Shown here: in pieces, positions 8,023 to 15,720 of the stretch | Position numbering within the stretch: the first letter of the stretch is position 1 | Layout: the number at the start of each line of letters is the position of its first letter | Assembly: GCA_019459285.1 (NCBI GenBank) | Contig: JAIBEL010000073.1 | Span: forward strand, 1 to 64,000 | DNA length: 64,000 nt | Reading direction: 5' to 3' | Source of the DNA: Rhizobium sp. | GTDB lineage: Bacteria; Pseudomonadota; Gammaproteobacteria; Burkholderiales; Thiobacillaceae | The notes under the pieces: model-generated | The model's database searches: none | Told to the model about the DNA's origin: nothing | Seen by the model: only the letters and a program-made list of their open reading frames with translations | Position numbers and translations under genes: made by a program

Positions 8023-9186
8023 ATGCACCGTCAAGAAATGTCCGCCCTGCTGCTCAAGGTGCAGGAAATCGCCAAGGATGTCGTGGCGCCAAACGTGGAA
8101 CGCACGGACCGCGACGCGCGCTGGCCCGAGCCGGGTATCCGGGCGCTGCAGCGCGAAGGACTGGGAGGCGCGGTCATCCCAACCGCCTACGGCGGGCTGG
8201 GGCATGGGCTCATGGCGTTGGTAAGGGTGTGCGAGACGCTGGGGCAGGAATGCGCCTCCACCGCGATCTGTTACGGCATGCATTGCGTCGGCGCTTCTGT
8301 CATTGCGGCGAATGCTACGCCGGACCAGCAGGCGCGATTTCTGACGCCGATCTGCGAGGGACGTCACATCACGACACTGTCCTTGAGCGAGGCCGGAACC
8401 GGCGCCCATTTCTATCTGCCGCAAACGACGCTGGAGGCCGTGTCGTCGGATGAATTCAGCCTGTCGGGCAGCAAGACTTTCGTCACCAATGGCGGCCATG
8501 CCGATTCCTACGTGGTATCGGCGGTTGCCGCTTCGCCCGAAGCGCCCATCGGACAATTCTCCTGCGTGGTCGTCCCAGCGGACTCCCAGGGTGTCCGCTG
8601 GCGGGCCGAGTGGGATGGCCTGGGCATGCGCGGCAATTCCTCGCGCACCATGGAATTGCAGGGTGTACGCGTGCCGCGCAGCAATCTGTTGGGCAAGGAA
8701 GGCGACCAGATCTGGTACATCTTCAACGTGGTCACGCCCTATTTCCTGATGGCCATGGCCGGCACCTTTCTGGGCGTTGCCACCACGGCACTGGACGAGG
8801 CCCGGAAACACCTGATCCGGCGCTACCACACCCATACGGGTTCGAGCCTGGCGCAGGCCTCGGTATTGCAGCATCGCCTGGGTACGCTGTGGGCGACGCT
8901 GGAGCGCACGCGCCAATTGACCTACCACGCCGCCGCCAGCTTCGATGCAGGCGAACCGGATGCGCTCACGGCAGTCATGGCGGCCAAGGTCGAAGTGGCT
9001 GATTGCGCGGTCACCGTGGTCAACGAAGCCATGACCCTGAGCGGCGGGATCGGGTATCGCAACGGCTCACGCCTGCACCGTCTGCTGCGCGACGCGCGAG
9101 CAGCCCATCTGATGTCGCCCACGACCGATATCCTGCGCGTATGGATCGGCCGCGCCTTGCTTGGCCAGCCTTTGCTGTCGGACTAG
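8023..9186 (+). CDS. Acyl-CoA-dehydrogenase-fold flavoprotein, atypical active site
   Basis: A 387-residue protein with the family layout: helical N-terminal domain, middle beta domain (TLSLSEAGTGAHF near residue 116, FVTNGG near 150), and a C-terminal four-helix domain with IGYRNGSRLHRLLRDARAAH near 345. The segment after it reads MSPTTDILRVWIGRALLG, where ordinary acyl-CoA dehydrogenases have the YEGT motif with the catalytic glutamate. That glutamate is missing, so a flavin-dependent oxygenase or another non-classical reaction should be considered. ATG 8023 is chosen; ATG 8038 is possible. It lies only four bases before the sensor kinase gene, which suggests coupled expression. Confidence 0.75.
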   Translation: MHRQEMSALLLKVQEIAKDVVAPNVERTDRDARWPEPGIRALQREGLGGAVIPTAYGGLGHGLMALVRVCETLGQECASTAICYGMHCVGASVIAANATPDQQARFLTPICEGRHITTLSLSEAGTGAHFYLPQTTLEAVSSDEFSLSGSKTFVTNGGHADSYVVSAVAASPEAPIGQFSCVVVPADSQGVRWRAEWDGLGMRGNSSRTMELQGVRVPRSNLLGKEGDQIWYIFNVVTPYFLMAMAGTFLGVATTALDEARKHLIRRYHTHTGSSLAQASVLQHRLGTLWATLERTRQLTYHAAASFDAGEPDALTAVMAAKVEVADCAVTVVNEAMTLSGGIGYRNGSRLHRLLRDARAAHLMSPTTDILRVWIGRALLGQPLLSD

Positions 9187-9190
9187 CGAC

Positions 9191-11662
9191 ATGGCCACTG
9201 CCCATTCGGAGCTTGGTGGGATTCTGCATCTGGTCGGGGTGGCGCCGGCGATCAACACCTTGTTGCGAAGCGCGCTGGAACCCGAGGTGACGGTCGAGGC
9301 AATGGGTAGCCAGGAGCGGCTGTATCACCGCTTCCAAGAAGGGCACCAGCCTGCCGATACCGTGCTGCTGGGCATGGACATCGAGGAACCGGTGCGCATC
9401 GCCCAGCGCATCCATACGTATGACCACCATGTTCCCATCCTGATCCTGACTGCGCCCTCTCGCTGCGACCAGTTGAAGCGTACGCTGATGTTCAGCCCTT
9501 TTCTGGGCAATGAAGTGGTGCCATGGTCCACCGCCGAGGTGGACGAACTGCCGTCCGCCATCCGTGATGCGGTGAATCGGCGGCGACAGCGCATGCGTTA
9601 TCTGAACACGATCTCGCGTGCACAGATCCGGCTGGAAAAACTGCCGCTGCTCCAGCCGGAGGCGACCTACTATCTGGATCAGCTGCTCGATCATGCGCCC
9701 ATCGGCGTACTGACGGTCGACCTGAACTGCGCCATCCTGACCATCAACCGGCAGGCCCAGACCATTCTGGGTGTCAGCGAACGGAGCGCGCTTGGGCGGC
9801 CACTGGAAGAACAGTTTCCGCAGCGCGAGCAGGGACGCCTGACCGCCTTGCTACAGCAGGGGCTGAAAGGCATGGAACGACATCAGCCGGAGATTTTCGA
9901 GGTCGATGCCCCGGGCGGAGCCGTCCGCTTTCTGGAAGTCACGCCGGCACCGCTGGCCTATCGCACCGGCCAGCGCGGCGCCATGCTGATCCTGCAGGAC
10001 GTGACCGATCGTGTGGCCGCGGAATGCGAGCGGCAGCGTGCGGAAGACGACTTGCGCTATCACGCCACGGTGCTGCGTTCGTTCCATGAAATCAGTTCCG
10101 ACCGGGAACTCAGCCTGGAAGAGAAGCTGCACCGGCTGCTGAAACTGGGGTGCGAGCAATTCGGACTGCCGAACGCAATTCTGTCGCGCATCGACGGCCA
10201 GTGTTTCCAGATACTGGATTCCGTCAGCGATCATCCAGCGTACGTGGTGGGAACGAGCAAGGATCTCGACCAGACCTATTGCAGCGCCACGGTTTTTACC
10301 AATGAGCCAGTGGCCTTCGAGCATGCCGGCATTACCGAATGGCGACGTCATCCGAGCTATCTCGAGCATCGCATGGAGGCATATATCGGCGTACGTATCG
10401 TGGTCGACGGCGGCCTGTATGGAACCCTCTGTTTTTCAAGTCCCGCACCGCGTCATTCATCGTTCAGTTCGGCCGATCTGGAAATCCTCAAGCTGATGTC
10501 GCAATGGGTAGGCAACGAATTGCAGCGCGAACGCGCCGAGGCCCATATGCGCAAGCTGTCGGGCGCACTGGAGCAGGCTGCCGATTCGGTGATGATCACG
10601 GACCGCGACCGGCGCATCGAATACGTCAACCCGGCTTTCGAGCGCTTGACCGGCTATGCCAAGGCGGACGTGATTGGTCACAAGACTTATTTCCTGCGTT
10701 CGGGCGTGCACGACGAAGTGTTTTACCAGGATCTCTGGCAGGTGGTCGAGAATGGTGGCGTCTATCGCGGTGTCCTGGTCAATCGCAAGAAGGATGGCAG
10801 TATTTTCCACGAGCAGAAGACGATCTCGCCGCTCAAGGACATGCAGGGCAGGATCACACATTTCATCTCGACCGGTCACGATATCACCGACCGGGTGAAA
10901 ACAGAGGAACTCGACCGCCGGCACAAGGCGGAACTGGCGCACGTCGGCCGCCTGAGTGTCCTGGGGGAAATGACCTCCGGTCTGGCGCATGAACTGAACC
11001 AGCCCCTGTGTGCCATCACCACCTATGCGCAGACGTGCCTGCGCATCATCCAGTCCGGCAACTGCAAGCCGGACGATGTGCGCTATGGACTTGAGCAGGT
11101 GGTGAAGCAGGCCGAACTCGGCGGCGCGATCTTCCGTCGCCTGCGCAACTTCGCACGCAAGGGCGACTTGCGCCAGCAGCGCATCGACCTGCGCGAGGTG
11201 ATCCTGGAAGTCGCCAGTTTCGTGCGTGCCGATGTACAGCAGAATCAGGTGCAGCTGCACCTGGATATTCCGCGCCAGTTGCCTGCTGTCATGGCCGATC
11301 CCATCCAGATCGAGCAGGTCCTGCTCAATCTTGTCCGCAACAGCATGGACGCCCTGTGCGATACGGACGAAGGGCGGCGGCAGATCACCATCCAGGCAGT
11401 CCGCCACGAGCGCCGATCGGTCAAGGTGTGCATCAGCGACAGTGGGTGCGGCTGTCCGCAGGAGGTGGCGGATCGTCTGTTCGAGCCCTTCTTCACTACC
11501 AAGGCAACCGGACTCGGCATTGGCCTGGGCATCAGCCAGAGCATCATCGATGCGCACGGCGGGCGCCTCTGGCTGGAAGAGGGCGCCGTACAGGGGGCCA
11601 CATTCTGTTTCGTTCTGCCTGGTTCCGGAGATACCCGAGATGAAAAACACCCAGTCCGATAA
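9191..11662 (+). CDS. Multi-domain sensor histidine kinase (PAS-GAF-PAS-HisKA-HATPase)
   Basis: An 823-residue soluble kinase with no clear membrane helix. Residues about 1-130 look like a degenerate receiver-type domain. They are followed by a PAS domain (about 165-275), a GAF domain (about 295-450) and a second PAS domain (about 455-575, with YVNPAFERLTGY). The phosphoacceptor histidine is in GEMTSGLAHELNQPL near residue 595, and the ATPase domain has DSGCGCP, FEPFFTTKATGLGIGLGIS and the C-terminal G box. The HELNQPL histidine box is the FixL/NtrB-like type. The gene overlaps the response-regulator gene by 23 bases. The cytoplasmic PAS/GAF set suggests sensing of a small internal molecule or redox state. 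The signal cannot be read from sequence. Confidence 0.92.
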   Translation: MATAHSELGGILHLVGVAPAINTLLRSALEPEVTVEAMGSQERLYHRFQEGHQPADTVLLGMDIEEPVRIAQRIHTYDHHVPILILTAPSRCDQLKRTLMFSPFLGNEVVPWSTAEVDELPSAIRDAVNRRRQRMRYLNTISRAQIRLEKLPLLQPEATYYLDQLLDHAPIGVLTVDLNCAILTINRQAQTILGVSERSALGRPLEEQFPQREQGRLTALLQQGLKGMERHQPEIFEVDAPGGAVRFLEVTPAPLAYRTGQRGAMLILQDVTDRVAAECERQRAEDDLRYHATVLRSFHEISSDRELSLEEKLHRLLKLGCEQFGLPNAILSRIDGQCFQILDSVSDHPAYVVGTSKDLDQTYCSATVFTNEPVAFEHAGITEWRRHPSYLEHRMEAYIGVRIVVDGGLYGTLCFSSPAPRHSSFSSADLEILKLMSQWVGNELQRERAEAHMRKLSGALEQAADSVMITDRDRRIEYVNPAFERLTGYAKADVIGHKTYFLRSGVHDEVFYQDLWQVVENGGVYRGVLVNRKKDGSIFHEQKTISPLKDMQGRITHFISTGHDITDRVKTEELDRRHKAELAHVGRLSVLGEMTSGLAHELNQPLCAITTYAQTCLRIIQSGNCKPDDVRYGLEQVVKQAELGGAIFRRLRNFARKGDLRQQRIDLREVILEVASFVRADVQQNQVQLHLDIPRQLPAVMADPIQIEQVLLNLVRNSMDALCDTDEGRRQITIQAVRHERRSVKVCISDSGCGCPQEVADRLFEPFFTTKATGLGIGLGISQSIIDAHGGRLWLEEGAVQGATFCFVLPGSGDTRDEKHPVR

Positions 11663-12275
11663 GGCGACCGTTTTTATCGTCGACGACAATCCCGCGGTAC
11701 GCGATGCGATCCGCTGGCTCGTCGAGCAGGTCGGCCTCAATGCAAAAACCTTCGCTTCGGCGCGCGATTTCCTGACGGCTTTCCAGCCTGGCATGCGCGG
11801 TTGCCTGGTGCTGGACATCCGCATGCCCGGCATGAGCGGCATCGAACTCCAGGAAAAGCTGTCCCGCGAGCAGGTGCATCTACCGGTCATCATCGTGACC
11901 GGCCATGGCGACGTGCCGGTCACGGTGCGCGCCATGAAGACCGGCGCCTTCGAATTTCTGCAGAAGCCCTTCAATGACCAGGTTCTGATCGATGCCATCC
12001 AGGCCGCGCTGGGCAAGTACAGCGCAGTCTGGGAACAGGAGGACAAACGCAGCCAGGCCAGCCGGAGTCTGGCGGCGCTGACGCGGCGCGAGCGCGAGAT
12101 CCTCGAACTGTTGCGCCGCGGCAAGCCCAACAAGGTGATTGCCGCCGAGCTGGATTTGTCCGTACGCACGGTGGAAGGACATCGCGCCAACATCACGGAG
12201 AAGATGGGCGTCAAATCCCTTGGCCAGCTGATCGAGTTGCTGCTCAAGTCCGACCCGGACAACGTGTCCAACTGA
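11640..12275 (+). CDS. FixJ-type response regulator (receiver + LuxR HTH)
   Basis: A 211-residue protein whose ATG lies inside the end of the kinase gene. The receiver domain (about residues 8-125) has the acidic pair in VDDN, the phospho-acceptor aspartate in LVLDIRMPGMSG, the threonine in VTGHGD and the lysine in QKPF. The LuxR-type DNA-binding domain (about residues 140-205) has LTRREREILELL and NKVIAAELDLSVRTVEGHRANI. It is the cognate partner of the upstream kinase. It likely controls the monooxygenase operon directly downstream, since an ACGT-type box sits in the gap between them; that link is inference. Confidence 0.93.
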   Translation: MKNTQSDKATVFIVDDNPAVRDAIRWLVEQVGLNAKTFASARDFLTAFQPGMRGCLVLDIRMPGMSGIELQEKLSREQVHLPVIIVTGHGDVPVTVRAMKTGAFEFLQKPFNDQVLIDAIQAALGKYSAVWEQEDKRSQASRSLAALTRREREILELLRRGKPNKVIAAELDLSVRTVEGHRANITEKMGVKSLGQLIELLLKSDPDNVSN

Positions 12276-12387
12276 ATTTTCCCGGGGCATATCCTGCCCC
12301 GAACGGAGCGCCACGTGCCTGCAGCCATGTCCTGGTGCAGCTCGTCATCCGGATCCTCTCCCGCGCACTGCCAGATGCGCCAAGACC

Positions 12388-12403
12388 CACGTATTTCCAC
12401 GTG
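12388..12403 (+). promoter_or_regulatory. ACGT-N6-ACGT box upstream of the diiron monooxygenase operon
   Basis: CACGT-ATTTCC-ACGTG: perfect CACGT/ACGTG half sites separated by six bases. It lies 177 bases before the start codon at 12565. A -10-like TATAAAT begins 59 bases downstream at 12447. This is one of the two best examples of the repeated box. Confidence 0.6.
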
Positions 12404-12564
12404 TTTCATCGTATTTTTCCGGGTTACCCCGAGCGCATCCTGTCGGTATAAATCGCCTCAGATGGTGAGTTTGCGATTCGGCCTTCCCCTCCTTCGCAGG
12501 TCGCTTTGCCGGACTCGCCGTCACCTTAAGTCCACAAAACGAGGCATATAAAAGGAGCTACATC

Positions 12565-13845
12565 ATGCGCAGTCTCATATTCGGTCATCTCGTCTACATG
12601 TATACGCCGCTCGGCATCCTGGCCACCATCGCCGGGATACTGCTGGGCGGTCCCTGGGTGTGGATCGGTATTGGCATCTTCGCCTTCAATATCACCATGG
12701 ACACCCTCACGTCCGGCATTCACAGCAAAGGTGCAGCGGTCAACAAGAAAGGGCAGCCCGTCGGCTCGCCCGCCATCCTCAACCTGATGATGTACGCCCA
12801 GCTGCTCAGCTTCATCGCGCTTCAACTCGCAGTGGTCTGGCGCATTTACCAGTATGTGGCCGGCGTTCCCATCGAGACCATGATGTGGAACGGCTATGCC
12901 TACCAGAACGGAATAACCGGCCTCGAGCTGGTTGCCGTCGTGGTGGGCGCCGGCATGCATCAGGGGCTGGGCATCATGTTCGGCCATGAACTCTCCCATA
13001 CCAAGGGGATCGGCTTCCTGATCTCCCGGATGATGATGAGCCTGTCCGGCGCCGCCGCATTCTGCTACGCCCACGTCTACAACCATCACCTCGAACTGGG
13101 ACGCGCCTGGCTGGGCCCCGAAGGCAACAAGATGATGGAAGACACGGATCCGGCAACCGCGCCGCGCGGACGCAGCCTCTACAAGCACTGGGTGATCTCG
13201 ACGATCGGCCAGTCCTATTTTGGTTACCGGACCGAGCAGCGCCGCCTGAAGCGTATGGGCAAATCCTTCTTCTCCTTCTCCAATCGCTGGATCCGCGGCT
13301 ATCTGCTGAGCATCCCGACCGTGGCGCTGTTTGCCGGCGTCGGCTACATGGCAGGCGGCCAGGACGGTGCGTTGCTGAGTTTGGGCTGCATGCTGTTGAT
13401 CTGGGCGATTTCTACCTTTGAACTGGAAGCGCTCAACTACATGGAGCACTACGGCCTGATCCGCGTGAAGGATCAGCCGATCGAGTATCGCCACTCCTGG
13501 GATAACGACAACGCTTTCACCAGTTGGGCCTTTATCGAGATCGGGCGCCAAGCCGATCACCATGACCGCGGCGAAACCCATTTCTGGGAGCTTACCAGCG
13601 TGGGCCAACCCTCGTCGCCCGCAGGCGCACCCAATGCACGCATCGGTTACTACACCGAATTCGTTCTGGCACTGATCCCGCCGCTGTGGCACGCCGTTTA
13701 CAAGAAGAAACTGGCGATCTGGGACCGCGATTTCGCGTCGCCCGAAGAGCGCAAGATTGCCAAGGAGATCAACCGCAAGGTTGGCTACGAGGTCAATCCT
13801 GAATCCATCAGCGGCCAGCGGCTGGAAGTCAGCTACGCCCTGTAA
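12565..13845 (+). CDS. Membrane diiron monooxygenase (AlkB/XylM-like fatty acid hydroxylase superfamily)
   Basis: A 426-residue integral membrane protein with hydrophobic helices near residues 8-45, 70-100, 115-140, 245-290 and 370-385. Histidine clusters typical of the family are present: HELSH near residue 147, HVYNHH near 171, NYMEHYGLIR near 291, RHSW near 311 and RQADHHDRGETH near 328. The second cluster differs from the usual EHxxGHH of AlkB. Such enzymes insert oxygen into alkanes or methyl groups using electrons from a rubredoxin or a ferredoxin reductase; a XylA-like reductase follows two genes on. The substrate is unknown. In this organosulfur setting, oxidation of a methyl sulfide is a testable guess. 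Confidence 0.85.
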   Translation: MRSLIFGHLVYMYTPLGILATIAGILLGGPWVWIGIGIFAFNITMDTLTSGIHSKGAAVNKKGQPVGSPAILNLMMYAQLLSFIALQLAVVWRIYQYVAGVPIETMMWNGYAYQNGITGLELVAVVVGAGMHQGLGIMFGHELSHTKGIGFLISRMMMSLSGAAAFCYAHVYNHHLELGRAWLGPEGNKMMEDTDPATAPRGRSLYKHWVISTIGQSYFGYRTEQRRLKRMGKSFFSFSNRWIRGYLLSIPTVALFAGVGYMAGGQDGALLSLGCMLLIWAISTFELEALNYMEHYGLIRVKDQPIEYRHSWDNDNAFTSWAFIEIGRQADHHDRGETHFWELTSVGQPSSPAGAPNARIGYYTEFVLALIPPLWHAVYKKKLAIWDRDFASPEERKIAKEINRKVGYEVNPESISGQRLEVSYAL

Positions 13846-13923
13846 CCCTGAGTGCCGGCCACATCGGTGGCCGGCGTATAGCGCACGACATTGCGGCTGT
13901 CTGCCGCCCATGAGGAGATCGAC

Positions 13924-14289
13924 ATGAACACCGAAGCCACACTTTACGAACGTCTGGGCAAGCGGCCTGGCATCGAAGCCATCGCCACCGACATTTTCAA
14001 CAACCACGTCAAGAACCCGAAAGTCAAAACGCGTTATGCAAACAGCGATCCGGCCAATGTGATCCGCCTGGTGACCGAGATGTGCTGCGCAGGGTTTGGC
14101 GGGCCGGAGACCTATACCGGCAAGGACATGATCACGGCACACACGGGCATGAACATCAACGAAGAAGAATTCATTGCAGTGTGCGACGACGTGCTGGCCG
14201 CGCTCGACAAGAACAACGTGGGCAAGCGCGAGAAGGATGAAGTCCTTTGCATTCTGTATTCCTTGAAGAACGAGGTCGTCCACCTGTAA
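13924..14289 (+). CDS. Truncated haemoglobin, group I type
   Basis: A 121-residue globin of the short 2-on-2 family. The start at ATG 13924 follows GAGGAG at good spacing. Typical features are LYERLGKRPGIEAIATDIF near the start and the proximal-histidine region MITAHTGMNINEEEF near residue 73. It lies between the membrane monooxygenase and its reductase in the same orientation. That position suggests a role in delivering oxygen or protecting the diiron enzyme from nitric oxide or peroxide. This role is inferred from position only. Confidence 0.87.
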   Translation: MNTEATLYERLGKRPGIEAIATDIFNNHVKNPKVKTRYANSDPANVIRLVTEMCCAGFGGPETYTGKDMITAHTGMNINEEEFIAVCDDVLAALDKNNVGKREKDEVLCILYSLKNEVVHL

Positions 14290-14344
14290 TTGCACGGGGA
14301 TGCCGGCCGACGGCATCCCTACGCTTCGCACAAGGAGTTGCATC

Positions 14345-15412
14345 GTGTTTGGATTTTTTGCCCGCAAGGGCCCCCATCGGGCCCGTATCACAACCAGCGG
14401 CGACACCATCGAAGTCGGCGCCGGCGACAATCTGCTCAAGGCGGCGTTGAACCAGGGTCTGGCCTGGCCACATAATTGCCGGGTCGGCAGTTGCGGGCAG
14501 TGCCGATGCCGTTTGGTAAGCGGCAAGATCAAGCCGCTCAACGATTTCAGCTACGTACTCACCGGCGAGGAGATGGATGCCGGCATGATCCTGGCCTGCC
14601 AGACCAGCCTGCGTAGTGATGTCGAGATCGAGGTCGCACTGGACAAGCCGGCCACCGCATTGTCGCAGCCGAAGAGTGTGGGCGGCGTGATTGCCCAAGC
14701 ACGGCCGCTGACCCATGACATCCTGGAGGTGCGTATCCGTCTCGACGAGGCGATGCCTGCCTACCTGGCAGGGCAATACGCCGAATTGTCGGTCCCCGGC
14801 CTGATCGAGAAGCCGCGTTCCTATTCCTTTGCCAGCGCACCCGAGAACGAACAGTCCGGCCATGTCAGCTTTTTCATCCGGCATGTGCCTGACGGCGAGA
14901 TGACCGGCTGGCTGCATGCCGCCAATCAGGAGGGACAACGGGTCAACGTCGCGGGCCCCTATGGCTCCTTCTGGCTTCGAGACTCCGCGGCACCCATGCT
15001 GTGCATCGCCGGCGGCAGCGGCATGGCGCCGATCAAAGCACTACTGGAGCAGGTATCGAGCCAGGGCTTTCAGCGACAGGTCACCTACGTGTTCGGCGCA
15101 CGCACGCGCGACGATCTGTATTGCCTGGATGAAATGAAGCAGATCAAGGCACGCGGTAACGGCCACTTCAACTTCATTCCTGTGTTGTCACGCGAGCCGG
15201 ACAACAGCGACTGGAGCGGTCTGCGCGGGCACTGCACCGATATCCTGTCGCCTGACGCTTTTGACTTGCCCAACAGCCATGCCTATCTGTGCGGCCCCCC
15301 CGCCATGATCGACAGCGCGATCGAGTGCCTGAGCCGCGCCGGGGTGAAGTCGGAGCATATTTTTTACGACAAGTTTATCGACGCATCGCATATGCAGGGC
15401 GGACGCGTTTAA
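14345..15412 (+). CDS. XylA-like NAD(P)H reductase: plant-type ferredoxin + FNR domains
   Basis: A 355-residue electron-transfer protein. The GTG at 14345 is chosen because AAGGAG precedes it at good spacing. The N-terminal [2Fe-2S] ferredoxin domain (about residues 12-100) has the ligand pattern NCRVGSCGQCRCRL with a fourth cysteine in LACQ near residue 92. The FAD domain has RSYSFAS near residue 158 and the NAD-binding domain has AGGSGMAP near residue 222 and YLCGPP near 318. It should pass electrons from NADH to the membrane monooxygenase of the same operon, as XylA does for XylM. Confidence 0.9.
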   Translation: MFGFFARKGPHRARITTSGDTIEVGAGDNLLKAALNQGLAWPHNCRVGSCGQCRCRLVSGKIKPLNDFSYVLTGEEMDAGMILACQTSLRSDVEIEVALDKPATALSQPKSVGGVIAQARPLTHDILEVRIRLDEAMPAYLAGQYAELSVPGLIEKPRSYSFASAPENEQSGHVSFFIRHVPDGEMTGWLHAANQEGQRVNVAGPYGSFWLRDSAAPMLCIAGGSGMAPIKALLEQVSSQGFQRQVTYVFGARTRDDLYCLDEMKQIKARGNGHFNFIPVLSREPDNSDWSGLRGHCTDILSPDAFDLPNSHAYLCGPPAMIDSAIECLSRAGVKSEHIFYDKFIDASHMQGGRV

Positions 15413-15469
15413 TTGTTTCGAATGTTCTGGGTCAGTTCAAACGGCACAACAGTGCCAGTCGGGGATATA

Positions 15470-15720
15470 GGTGAATTCCCTGATTCATCTACAGGCTCGT
15501 ACCAATAGACGGGCGATCATCTTCAGCGCGTTAATGGCGTAGGGATTTCATTTGGATTCCACGTGAAATTACGTGGAATCCCTGCGTGAGATTTCTGCGC
15601 GTCTCAGCAGCTTCTCGGCTACATGCACCTTCTGGCTGCAATCATTACACCAAAAAATGCGGAGATTTTTTGCAATATGAGAATCACACGGTTTCTTATC
15701 GCATTGCTCTGCCTGATCCC
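15470..15720 (+). repeat. Promoter segment duplicated at 22255-22480 (intact copy)
   Basis: This region, from an AGGTG-ATTCCCT stretch at about 15470 through the first codons of dsbD, matches 22255-22480 at several separated blocks. The shared blocks are ATTCCCT with ATCTACA after it, GTACCAATAGACGG at about 15501 and again at about 22290, the ACGT box, and ATGAGAATC at the start codon. The blocks keep the same order and nearly the same spacing, so this is a duplicated segment. This copy is the functional one because it still leads into a complete gene. Confidence 0.8.
15560..15575 (+). promoter_or_regulatory. Best ACGT-N6-ACGT box, inside a larger palindrome
   Basis: CACGT-GAAATT-ACGTG lies inside a longer inverted repeat with 11-base arms (GGATTCCACGT at 15554-15564 and ACGTGGAATCC at 15571-15581). 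It begins 117 bases before the dsbD start at 15677, the same distance as for the OmpW-like gene (119) and the Rieske oxygenase (118). Confidence 0.65.

Noticed and set aside
12526-14541. A 671-codon minus-strand open frame
   Set aside because: It crosses three well-supported plus-strand genes and has low-complexity, antisense-like composition.
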